Assembly: GCA_024277605.1 (NCBI GenBank)
Contig: JAJRUU010000118.1
Span: forward strand, 1-5,238
Reading direction: 5' to 3'
DNA length: 5,238 nucleotides
Source of the DNA: a bacterium
Lineage (GTDB): Bacteria; SZUA-182; SZUA-191; JAJRXT01
Positions 1-4,836 of the stretch are shown here, piece after piece; position 1 is the stretch's first letter; every line of letters starts with the position of its first letter. Under the pieces are notes generated by a model. It saw nothing but the letters and a program-made list of their open reading frames with translations. It was not told the origin of the DNA and made no database searches. Both the position numbers and the translations under genes were made by a program.

Positions 1-142
1 CATCGCGAATATGAGCAATATTTTCCACCCTGCCGGTAATAAGATTATCCATACAGATAACCTCATGCCCTTTTTGCAACAAATATTCACATAAGTGGGA
101 ACCTAAAAACCCGGCGCCGCCGGTTACCAATGTTCGGGGCAT
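1..142 (-). CDS. NAD-dependent sugar-nucleotide epimerase/decarboxylase, N-terminal 47 codons (probably UDP-glucuronate decarboxylase type)
   Basis: Only the start of the gene is in the window; it runs off the left edge. The translation opens with MPRTLVTGGAGFLGSHL, the glycine-rich NAD-binding Rossmann motif (TGGAGFLG) of extended short-chain dehydrogenases. An acidic turn follows (VICMDNLITG), the expected end of the second beta strand that contacts the NAD ribose. The run GHEVICMDN...TG...NIAHI is closest, from memory, to UDP-glucuronate decarboxylases (UXS), which make UDP-xylose from UDP-glucuronate. The gene follows ugd by 26 bases on the same strand, and ugd makes exactly that substrate, which supports the assignment. 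A modest Shine-Dalgarno (TAGGAA) precedes the ATG. A UDP-glucose or UDP-glucuronate 4-epimerase or dTDP-glucose dehydratase cannot be excluded, because the Tyr-x-x-x-Lys catalytic region lies outside the window. Confidence 0.85.
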   Translation of the reverse strand, partial: MPRTLVTGGAGFLGSHLCEYLLQKGHEVICMDNLITGRVENIAHIRD

Positions 143-168
143 AGAATATTCCTAAGTTCAAGAAACCG

Positions 169-1470
169 CTAACAGTTATTGTTTCTGCCGATACTATAGT
201 ATGTAAATCCCAAACGCCGCTTGCGTTCAGGATTATATATGTTGCGGCCATCGAACATGATAGGAGATTTCATCAAATCACGAATCTTCTCCAAGTTCAA
301 TAGCTTAAACTCACGCCATTCGGTGACGATGACTAAGGCGTTACTTCCGCTAGCGGCTTCATACGGATTTGCACAATAGCTTATGTGGGGCATGATTTCT
401 CTGGCCTTATCCATAGCCACCGGATCATAGGCATTTACCGTAGCCCCTTCTTCCAACAAGGCCTTAATGAGTTCAACCGATTTGGCTTCCCGCATATCAT
501 CGGTATTGGGCTTGAAGGCCAAACCTAAAATGGTCAGGGTCTTGCCTTTTATCCCCCCTAACCCCTGGCGTATAATTTCCAGAAAGTGTGGAATCCGCAA
601 CTGGTTGACTTCCACTACATCGCGCAATAGCTTTATATCCACTCCAAATTTAGCTGCGGTATATATTAAAGAATCGGTATCTTTGGGAAAGCATGAACCG
701 CCAAAACCTAAGCCAGGCTGTAGGAATTCAGACCCGATGCGGTGATCGAATCCCATGCCTTTTACCACCTGAGTCACATCAGCCCCCACCGCCTCACAAA
801 CATCGGCAATCGCATTTGCGAAGGATATTTTGGTGGCCAGAAAAGCGTTAGAAGCATATTTTATCATTTCAGCGCTAGGTACGTCGGTGATCAGCATGGG
901 GCGTTCCATAGAAGCGTACAGTTCCAAGAGCTTCATGGCCACCGACTTGTTGGGAGCGCCAACCACAATCCGTTCTGGATAAAGCGCATCGGCAATGGCC
1001 GAACCTTCGCGCAAGAATTCGGGATTGGAAACCACATCAAAATCAGCATCACAGGTTTTATTAGCTTCAATTATGTGACGCACTAAATTGCCAGTGCCTA
1101 CCGGTACGGTGCTTTTATTGACAATCACTTTGTATTCGTTAATATGCTTGGCAATATCAAGCGCAACCCCTTCTACCTGAGAGAGGTCGGTTTCTCCATC
1201 ATCCTTAGGGGGGGTTCCTACCGCAATAAATATCAACTCCGATACCCTAACCGCTTCAGCCAAATCAGTGGTGAATTTGAGCCGCTCATCATCCACATTA
1301 TGCTGCACCATCTCTTCCAGTCCCGGCTCATATATGGGCATATGCCCCTGTTTCAGCGAGGCAACCTTTTGCGCATCTTTATCCACACAAATGACATCAT
1401 TGCCAAGATCCGCAAACACCGTTCCAGTTACTAAGCCTCCATATCCAGTTCCAACCACACAAATATTCAT
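169..1470 (-). CDS. ugd: UDP-glucose 6-dehydrogenase
   Basis: A complete 433-residue cytoplasmic enzyme of normal family length. It oxidises UDP-glucose to UDP-glucuronate in two NAD-dependent steps. Residues 1-30 form the NAD-binding fold (GTGYGGLVTG at 7-16, acidic D30). GTPP is at 85-88, and the NPEFLREG segment at 149-156 binds substrate. The catalytic cysteine is C260 in GFGGSCFPKDT (255-265), with K204, N208 and D264 in the positions described for Streptococcus pyogenes UDP-glucose dehydrogenase. The C-terminal UDP-binding domain carries GLAFKPNTDDMREA (316-329) and FDGRN (406-410). The ATG at 1470 has GAGGGT five bases upstream. The downstream epimerase/decarboxylase start lies 26 bases past the stop, so the two are probably cotranscribed for capsule, LPS or exopolysaccharide precursors. 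The leader contains a long palindrome (1487-1586). Confidence 0.97.
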   Translation of the reverse strand: MNICVVGTGYGGLVTGTVFADLGNDVICVDKDAQKVASLKQGHMPIYEPGLEEMVQHNVDDERLKFTTDLAEAVRVSELIFIAVGTPPKDDGETDLSQVEGVALDIAKHINEYKVIVNKSTVPVGTGNLVRHIIEANKTCDADFDVVSNPEFLREGSAIADALYPERIVVGAPNKSVAMKLLELYASMERPMLITDVPSAEMIKYASNAFLATKISFANAIADVCEAVGADVTQVVKGMGFDHRIGSEFLQPGLGFGGSCFPKDTDSLIYTAAKFGVDIKLLRDVVEVNQLRIPHFLEIIRQGLGGIKGKTLTILGLAFKPNTDDMREAKSVELIKALLEEGATVNAYDPVAMDKAREIMPHISYCANPYEAASGSNALVIVTEWREFKLLNLEKIRDLMKSPIMFDGRNIYNPERKRRLGFTYYSIGRNNNC

Positions 1471-1486
1471 ACGCTACCCTCTACTA

Positions 1487-1586
1487 ATACCAAGTTGCAA
1501 CCAAACATATACTAAATGGGCAGGGAGGGCTAAAGGCCGACCTACCCGAGTGAGGAATTAGTATCGTTTTGAATGCAACTTGGTAT
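1487..1586. repeat. MITE-like 100-bp imperfect palindrome with 13-bp terminal inverted repeats
   Basis: The ends are a perfect 13-bp inverted repeat: ATACCAAGTTGCA at 1487-1499 and TGCAACTTGGTAT at 1574-1586. Inside it are further nested stems: ATACTAA at 1509-1515 with TTAGTAT at 1558-1564; GGGCAGG at 1518-1524 with CCTACCC at 1541-1547 (one C/A mismatch); and GGC at 1528-1530 with GCC at 1536-1538 around a TAAAG loop. The unit could fold end to end into one interrupted hairpin. Terminal inverted repeats, about 100 bp length and no coding capacity fit a miniature inverted-repeat element. A clear target-site duplication is not visible. If transcribed with ugd it would form a large 5' leader hairpin. 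A purely regulatory leader structure is the alternative. Confidence 0.6.
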
Positions 1587-1612
1587 AATGCTCCTTTGTT
1601 TAGCTATAGGAA

Positions 1613-1618
1613 ATTATA
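1613..1618 (-). promoter_or_regulatory. Possible -10 element for ugd
   Basis: Read on the minus strand this is a perfect TATAAT. It lies between the GC-rich hairpin and the MITE-like palindrome. No good -35 hexamer is found 16-18 bases upstream (the best local match, TTAATG, gives a 19-base spacer), so the call rests on the -10 and on position. If used, transcription would begin around 1605 and give ugd a leader of about 135 bases containing the whole 1487-1586 palindrome. Confidence 0.3.
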
Positions 1619-1641
1619 AAATCTACCTTACCAGAACATTA

Positions 1642-1692
1642 AGCCCCCGCTCCCGTTTGAAAGGGTCATGGACCCGAAAACGGCAGGGGGCT
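1642..1692. repeat. GC-rich three-part hairpin, possible terminator of the eno-ftsB transcript
   Basis: AGCCCCC (1642-1648) pairs with GGGGGCT (1686-1692). CCGTTT (1653-1658) pairs with AAACGG (1678-1683). GGGTC (1663-1667) pairs with GACCC (1671-1675) around an ATG loop. This is a long, stable 51-base fold downstream of ftsB in transcription order. Read on the minus strand it is followed by TTAATGTT rather than a proper T-run, so it is at best an atypical intrinsic terminator. An intergenic repeat element is the other reading. Confidence 0.55.
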
Positions 1693-1731
1693 ATACCAGC
1701 TATAACGGTTCCACATAATTAATCCAGCTTT

Positions 1732-1803
1732 GGGGTCACTGACCCCCCCGGGGTCACAAACCTCCCCGGGGTCACAAACCTCCCCGGGGTCACAGACCTC
1801 CCC
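1732..1803. repeat. Four tandem copies of an 18-bp repeat overlapping the 3' end of ftsB
   Basis: The units are 1732-1749, 1750-1767, 1768-1785 and 1786-1803. Units 2 and 3 are identical (GGGGTCACAAACCTCCCC). Unit 4 differs at one base (AGA for AAA), and unit 1 differs in its middle and end (GGGGTCACTGACCCCCCC). Each junction creates CCCCGGGG, and unit 1 contains the palindrome GGGGTCA-C-TGACCCC, so the array can fold in several registers. The TGA stop of ftsB (complement of 1790-1792) lies inside unit 4. With an 18-base period, every unit carries a TGA in that same frame, so gain or loss of units would leave the protein end unchanged. Confidence 0.93.
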
Positions 1804-2095
1804 TGCTGGTTTTTTTGAATTTATATACCACTTCCCCCGGCCTCACCAACCCCAACTCTTCCCGGGCGGTCTTTTCGGTCTGAAAGGGAAGCTGCCTTAA
1901 TCGCTCAATCTCGTTCTGTAATTTTTTGTTTTCTCCCTGCAAACAGACAACCCTATTTACCAATTGTCCATAATACGAATTTATCTCATATATTTCACGC
2001 AGACCCCGATAGCCGAATAACGACTGATACAATAAGAACGCTACGATTCCTATTGTAATGAAGCTCCAGGTATAGGAAAACTTGGTATTTTTCAT
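1790..2095 (-). CDS. ftsB: FtsB/DivIC-family cell-division protein (septum formation initiator)
   Basis: A 101-residue bitopic membrane protein. Residues 1-8 are a short basic cytoplasmic tail. About 9-27 form a single hydrophobic transmembrane helix (WSFITIGIVAFLLYQSLF), and about 32-68 form a charged coiled-coil (QGENKKLQNEIERLRQL). A conserved extracytoplasmic motif follows at 74-92 (EKTAREELGLVRPGEVVYK), typical of the family. FtsB/DivIC pairs with FtsL, and FtsQ/DivIB in the divisome, and helps activate septal peptidoglycan synthesis; this is family knowledge. The start overlaps the eno stop by four bases (ATGA) with only a weak own ribosome site, suggesting translational coupling. An eno-ftsB pair is also found in gammaproteobacteria. 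The last residues (RGGL) and the stop codon are encoded by the 18-bp repeat array, so the extreme C-terminus is probably not functionally constrained. Confidence 0.9.
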   Translation of the reverse strand: MKNTKFSYTWSFITIGIVAFLLYQSLFGYRGLREIYEINSYYGQLVNRVVCLQGENKKLQNEIERLRQLPFQTEKTAREELGLVRPGEVVYKFKKTSRGGL

Positions 2096-3381
2096 TTTTC
2101 CAGATTATAAAAGACGGCTCTACCGGCAAATACAGCGGTTTCAGCCAGATCCTCTTCAATCCTCAAAAGCTGGTTATACTTAGCCACCCTGTCAGTGCGG
2201 GACAGAGAACCGGTTTTAATCTGCCCGGTGTTGCAGGCTACCACCACATCAGCAATAGTAGTGTCTTCAGTTTCTCCGGAGCGGTGTGAAATCACGGCGG
2301 TATAATTATGCCTTTTGGCCAACTCGATAGCGTCTAATGTTTCGGTGAGTGTGCCAATTTGATTTAGTTTGATTAATATGGAGTTAGCTACTCCCTTTTG
2401 TATTCCCTGCCGCAAAATTTTTGTACTGGTAACAAACAAATCATCACCAACAATTTGAATACGCTTGCCTAACCGCTCGGTCATCTTTTTCCAGCAGTCC
2501 CAATCACCTTCAGCCAGCCCATCCTCAATAGAAACGATGGGATACTTGTTTACTAATTTTTCATAGAAATCGATTAACTCTTCAGCGTTCATTGGTGATT
2601 TCCGCTCGGCGGCCAGCTTATATTTACCGGCTTCATAGAATTCCCTGGCAGCAGGATCCAATGCTATGCAGACTTGCTCGGATGGCTTATAGCCTGCCTG
2701 TTCAATAGCCGTAATAATGAGCTGTATCGCTTCCTCGTTGCTGCCTAAACTCGGTGCGAAGCCACCTTCATATCCCACCGAAGTGTTATAGCCCTTTTTA
2801 GCCAATACACTCTTTAATTTATGGAATATTTCGGCGCCCATTCGCAGCGCTTCGCTAAAGCTGTGCGCCCCAACCGGCATAATCATAAATTCCTGGATGT
2901 CCACATTGTTATCGGCATGTGAACCGCCATTTAAGATATTCATCATCGGTACCGGCAACTGCTTGGCATTTACTCCACCCAGGTAGCGGTATAGCGGCAA
3001 GCCGCAATCCTCAGCCGCCGCCTTGGCCGCCGCCAAAGATACCCCTAAAATGGCATTGGCTCCCAACTTGCTTTTATCGGCGGTTCCATCCAACTCCAGC
3101 ATCAAATTATCGATGAACACCTGATCGGTAACATCCATACCCACCAGTTCGTCGGCAATGACTTGATTAATATTGCGTACAGCCTGAGTAACCCCCTTGC
3201 CCGCATACCTTGATTTATCGCCATCGCGCAGTTCCAGAGCCTCGCGCGATCCGGTAGAAGCCCCTGAAGGAACAGATGCCCGGCCAATAATCCCGCTATC
3301 TAAAATTATTTCCGCCTCAACTGTAGGATTGCCTCGCGAATCCAATATTTCACGTGCAAACACATCCAAGATTTCGCCCAT
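2092..3381 (-). CDS. eno: Enolase (phosphopyruvate hydratase)
   Basis: Converts 2-phosphoglycerate to phosphoenolpyruvate in glycolysis; cytoplasmic, Mg-dependent. From ATG 3381 the product is 429 residues, the normal bacterial length, and opens with the canonical ILDVFAREILDSRGNPT. Visible active-site residues are H155 in GGSHADNNVDIQEF, E205 in YEGGFAP, metal ligands D242, E286 (SIEDG) and D313 (VGDD), K339 in the enolase signature ILIKLNQIGTLTET (335-348), the SHRSGETED loop (365-373) and K390. The reading frame stays open to an ATG at 3450, but those 23 extra residues are not enolase-like and lack a ribosome site. ATG 3381 has AGAGGGG just upstream, so 3381 is preferred. The gene lies 119 bases downstream of rpsT on the same strand, without a convincing terminator between, and overlaps ftsB by four bases. 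Confidence 0.97.
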   Translation of the reverse strand: MGEILDVFAREILDSRGNPTVEAEIILDSGIIGRASVPSGASTGSREALELRDGDKSRYAGKGVTQAVRNINQVIADELVGMDVTDQVFIDNLMLELDGTADKSKLGANAILGVSLAAAKAAAEDCGLPLYRYLGGVNAKQLPVPMMNILNGGSHADNNVDIQEFMIMPVGAHSFSEALRMGAEIFHKLKSVLAKKGYNTSVGYEGGFAPSLGSNEEAIQLIITAIEQAGYKPSEQVCIALDPAAREFYEAGKYKLAAERKSPMNAEELIDFYEKLVNKYPIVSIEDGLAEGDWDCWKKMTERLGKRIQIVGDDLFVTSTKILRQGIQKGVANSILIKLNQIGTLTETLDAIELAKRHNYTAVISHRSGETEDTTIADVVVACNTGQIKTGSLSRTDRVAKYNQLLRIEEDLAETAVFAGRAVFYNLEK

Positions 3382-3385
3382 CACG

Positions 3386-3392
3386 CCCCTCT
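3386..3392 (-). promoter_or_regulatory. Ribosome binding site deciding the eno start
   Basis: The minus strand reads AGAGGGG, with the GAGG core six bases before ATG 3381. The in-frame ATG at 3450 has no comparable site (its upstream sequence is AT-rich), which supports translation from 3381. Confidence 0.7.
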
Positions 3393-3500
3393 TTTTATTA
3401 TTGTATGGGAAACCATATACATCCTTTGCCCTATAAGCGGCCCAGGACATTTAAATGATATCCCAATTACATGCAATAAAAGCTGAGTTAGCCGTCTGAT

Positions 3501-3809
3501 TTATTTGGTTTTCTTTGGTTTCTCTGCCGTTGGTTTCTCTGCCGTAGCCGCCAAAGCGTTTACATTAAGCGTCAATCTGGATTTATGCCGGGCGGCCTTA
3601 TTTTTATGAATAACCCCCTTAGAGCAAGTTTTATCAATAATGGGAATCGCTTGGTTCAGGGCTTCTTTAGCCGCTGGCATATCGTTGGCTTCGGTTAATT
3701 GGACTACCTTTTTGATAGCCGTCCTCAGTCGTGACTTGTGGGCTACATTGCGCTCGTGGCGCAACGTTTGCTGGCGGATACTTTTTTCAGCTGCTTTATG
3801 AGTTGGCAA
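3501..3809 (-). CDS. rpsT: 30S ribosomal protein S20
   Basis: A 102-residue, very basic primary 16S rRNA-binding protein of the small subunit. The N-terminal helix contains RHERNVAHKSRLRTAIKKV (18-36), and the second conserved block is KGVIHKNKAARHKSRL (64-79), both characteristic of S20. The initiation codon is TTG (complement of 3807-3809), set seven bases after AGGAGG; no ATG lies nearby in frame. E. coli rpsT also starts with UUG, which there is tied to autogenous translational control by S20. The protein is longer than most S20 proteins (roughly 85-90 residues) because of a Lys/Pro/Glu-rich C-terminal tail with a duplicated TAEKP. A strong promoter sits at 3846-3875. The gene diverges from the cyclophilin gene and is followed by eno. 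Confidence 0.95.
   Translation of the reverse strand: MPTHKAAEKSIRQQTLRHERNVAHKSRLRTAIKKVVQLTEANDMPAAKEALNQAIPIIDKTCSKGVIHKNKAARHKSRLTLNVNALAATAEKPTAEKPKKTK
3516..3545. repeat. 15-bp tandem duplication inside rpsT
   Basis: TGGTTTCTCTGCCGT occurs twice back to back (3516-3530 and 3531-3545). It keeps the frame and duplicates the pentapeptide TAEKP in the disordered, basic C-terminal tail of S20. It looks like a recent slippage event in a tolerant region. Confidence 0.9.
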
Positions 3810-3812
3810 ATT

Positions 3813-3824
3813 ATCACCTCCTTT
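3813..3824 (-). promoter_or_regulatory. Extended Shine-Dalgarno of rpsT, used with a TTG start
   Basis: The minus strand reads AAAGGAGGTGAT, a 12-base perfect complement to the usual bacterial 16S rRNA 3' end (AUCACCUCCUUU). It precedes the TTG start with seven bases between AGGAGG and the codon. The unusually long pairing probably compensates for the weak initiation codon and fixes the start. Confidence 0.88.
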
Positions 3825-3845
3825 TTTAGTGTTTTCCGGTTGAAA

Positions 3846-3875
3846 ATATTAGCACAAAATGCTTTGCGATGTCAA
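3846..3875 (-). promoter_or_regulatory. Sigma-70/sigma-A promoter of rpsT
   Basis: On the minus strand there is a perfect -35 TTGACA (3870-3875), an 18-base spacer and a -10 TAATAT (3846-3851) preceded by TGC, an extended -10. Transcription would start near 3839, giving a leader of about 30 bases that contains little beyond the ribosome site. It probably also drives eno and ftsB, at least in part. Confidence 0.85.
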
Positions 3876-3907
3876 TACACAATGCGAATTTATTGTAATC
3901 CCTCAGT

Positions 3908-3931
3908 AACCCGAAAAATTCGGGTTTTGTT
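3908..3931 (+). terminator. Intrinsic terminator-like hairpin, plus orientation
   Basis: AACCCGAA (3908-3915) and TTCGGGTT (3919-3926) form an 8-bp stem around an AAA loop; on the plus strand the sequence continues as TTTTGTT. Read on the minus strand the T-run is missing. No plus-strand gene lies upstream, so it would stop antisense transcription coming out of rpsT, or insulate the cyclophilin promoter. Confidence 0.55.
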
Positions 3932-4021
3932 ATGTGCGAATCGACATTTACTTGAAAACTATAAATTTATCAGCTTCCTGATCAGCCGCCTCGGGCAAAC
4001 AAAGTTTTATAGGACGTTGGC

Positions 4022-4072
4022 TCATAAATCTTATCTCACAATTGGTCTGGCAAACCCAGTCTGAATTTATGA
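4022..4072. repeat. 51-bp inverted repeat with a nested small stem
   Basis: TCATAAAT (4022-4029) and ATTTATGA (4065-4072) are perfect 8-bp inverted arms. Between them CTGG (4047-4050) and CCAG (4056-4059) can pair around CAAAC. It lies upstream of the cyclophilin -35 region and might be a regulator-binding site or a remnant of a small element. No function can be assigned. Confidence 0.45.
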
Positions 4073-4117
4073 ATAGATCGGGTTCACTGATAGATTACCA
4101 AAATAGCCAAAAAATTG

Positions 4118-4146
4118 TTGCAAAATCTGTGATTATTTAGTATACG
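4118..4146 (+). promoter_or_regulatory. Promoter of the cyclophilin gene
   Basis: A -35 TTGCAA (4118-4123), a 17-base spacer and a -10 TATACG (4141-4146) give a reasonable sigma-70/A promoter. A second register, TTGTTG (4115-4120) with TAGTAT (4138-4143), also has a 17-base spacer. Both -10 versions fall in the 16-bp palindrome, so activity may be repressor-controlled. The leader to the ATG at 4177 would be only about 20-25 bases. Confidence 0.55.
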
Positions 4147-4153
4147 TATACTA
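4138..4153. promoter_or_regulatory. Perfect 16-bp palindrome, candidate repressor operator
   Basis: TAGTATACGTATACTA reads identically on both strands and covers the likely -10 region and transcription start of the cyclophilin gene. Size, symmetry and position are those of a dimeric helix-turn-helix repressor site. The regulator is unknown, and no regulator gene is in the window. Confidence 0.5.
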
Positions 4154-4176
4154 CTTAACAAAAAGGAGGATATCAT

Positions 4177-4758
4177 ATGAAGAAACGGTATGTACTATCA
4201 GCTTTAATGGGATTGTGGCTTTTGGTGAGCCTGATGCTGCCCTATACTGCATCAGCCGAGAGCAACACAAAAGTGGTTATCGAAACCAGCCAGGGCAAGA
4301 TTGTAGCGCAGTTATTGCCGGATAAGGCTCCTGTTTCAGTAAAGAATTTTTTGGCTTATGTGGCCGACGGCGCCTATAACGGTACGATTTTCCACCGTGT
4401 TATCCCTACCTTTATGATCCAGGGCGGCGGCTTCACCCAGAACATGAAAAAGAAGCCAAATAAAGCCCCTATAAAAAATGAAGCCACCAATGGTCTTAGC
4501 AATCTTCAGGGGACTTTGGCCATGGCCCGAACCGGCGTGGTGGATAGCGCCACTAATCAGTTTTTCATAAATGTAGTCGACAACAAATTCCTGGATTATA
4601 AAAATCCCAATAGTTACGGATACGCAGTATTTGGCAAAGTAGTTGAAGGGATGGATGTAGTAGATAAAATAAAGAATGTTCCTACTACTACTAAGGGTTC
4701 TTTCCAGAATGTACCGGTGGAACCGGTGATAATTAACTCTATAAGTGTTATAAAATAA
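4177..4758 (+). CDS. ppiA: Exported cyclophilin-type peptidyl-prolyl cis-trans isomerase
   Basis: A 193-residue protein that catalyses cis-trans isomerisation of peptidyl-proline bonds during folding of exported proteins. Residues 1-27 are a classic signal peptide: MKKR, a hydrophobic core and TASA before the predicted cut after A27. There is no lipobox cysteine, so the mature protein should be free in the periplasm or outside the membrane. The cyclophilin domain fills the rest: FHRVIPTFMIQGG (72-84) with catalytic R74 and Q82, GTLAMAR (112-118), SATNQFFINV (124-133), and YAVFGKVVEGMDVVDKI (149-165). The pattern resembles E. coli PpiA very closely. The residue matching human cyclophilin A Trp121 appears to be F138, as in E. 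coli cyclophilins, predicting weak cyclosporin binding. AGGAGG lies seven bases before the ATG. The gene is monocistronic and diverges from rpsT. Confidence 0.95.
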   Translation: MKKRYVLSALMGLWLLVSLMLPYTASAESNTKVVIETSQGKIVAQLLPDKAPVSVKNFLAYVADGAYNGTIFHRVIPTFMIQGGGFTQNMKKKPNKAPIKNEATNGLSNLQGTLAMARTGVVDSATNQFFINVVDNKFLDYKNPNSYGYAVFGKVVEGMDVVDKIKNVPTTTKGSFQNVPVEPVIINSISVIK

Positions 4759-4786
4759 GCCCTATACGGGGCATTACCAACTAGGT

Positions 4787-4828
4787 GGGAGATTAGCTCA
4801 GGTGGAGGGAGTTGCCTTCACACGGCGA
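4787..4828 (+). pseudogene. 5' half of a tRNA-Val(CAC) gene, truncated after the anticodon stem
   Basis: The 42 bases follow tRNA order: acceptor 5' strand GGGAGAT (4787-4793), TA at positions 8-9, D-stem GCTC (4796-4799) with a loop containing AGGTGG, then the anticodon stem TTGCC (4812-4816) and GGCGA (4824-4828) enclosing the 7-base loop TTCACAC. With T at position 33, the anticodon is CAC, valine. The D-stem 3' strand pairs imperfectly. After 4828 there is no variable loop, no GGTTCGAATCC T-arm and no ATCTCCC acceptor partner; the sequence becomes T7G8. It is therefore read as a relic or a disrupted tRNA and not a working tRNA. Confidence 0.6.
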
Positions 4829-4836
4829 ATTTTTTT
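4812..4836 (+). terminator. Probable terminator of the cyclophilin gene, formed by the tRNA-like anticodon hairpin plus T7
   Basis: TTGCC (4812-4816) pairs with GGCGA (4824-4828) including one G-U pair. An A and seven T follow at once (4830-4836). This arrangement fits a short rho-independent terminator 54 bases after the cyclophilin stop. The stem is only five base pairs, so it is a weak example. Confidence 0.4.

Larger units (their letters stand above)
1471..1789. other. Non-coding interval between ftsB and ugd, dense in fold-back DNA
   Basis: No plausible gene is seen on either strand in these 319 bases. From right to left (the direction of transcription of both flanking genes) it holds most of the 18-bp tandem array (1732-1803), a GC-rich hairpin (1642-1692), a possible -10 element for ugd (1613-1618) and a 100-bp MITE-like palindrome (1487-1586) ending 17 bases before the ugd start codon. 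The accumulation of structure suggests the eno-ftsB transcript ends here and a new ugd transcription unit begins. Confidence 0.8.
3810..4176. other. Divergent intergenic region between rpsT and the cyclophilin gene
   Basis: This 367-base interval holds the rpsT ribosome site and promoter, a terminator-like hairpin (3908-3931), a 51-bp inverted repeat (4022-4072), and the cyclophilin promoter with an operator-like palindrome and ribosome site. The centre, about 3935-4020, shows nothing recognisable. A 25-codon minus-strand ORF (4025 to 3948) with only a weak ribosome site exists there but is too short to support as a gene. Confidence 0.75.

Noticed and set aside
467..1434. Several plus-strand ORFs antisense to ugd
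   Set aside because: They are shadows of a fully conserved UDP-glucose dehydrogenase on the other strand.
1732..1803. CRISPR array
   Set aside because: The 18-bp units are contiguous with no unique spacers, so this is a simple tandem repeat.
3382..3450. N-terminal extension of enolase starting at ATG 3450
   Set aside because: The 23 extra residues are not enolase-like, lack a ribosome site and would make the protein longer than normal; ATG 3381 has AGAGGGG and gives 429 residues.
3468..3495. Terminator between rpsT and eno (GCT/AGC followed by TTTTATT on the minus strand)
   Set aside because: The stem is only three base pairs; read-through into eno is more likely.
3948..4025. Minus-strand 25-codon ORF (MSQRPIKLCL...) upstream of rpsT
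   Set aside because: Only a weak ribosome site, very short, no recognisable family; kept only as a remark in the intergenic entry.
3738..4064. Plus-strand 108-codon ORF crossing the rpsT start, promoter and intergenic region
   Set aside because: It is antisense to a secure S20 gene and its promoter, has no ribosome site and no family-like sequence.
4759..4772. GCCC/GGGC hairpin as the cyclophilin terminator
   Set aside because: Four-bp stem with no T-run after it; the hairpin at 4812-4836 is the better candidate.
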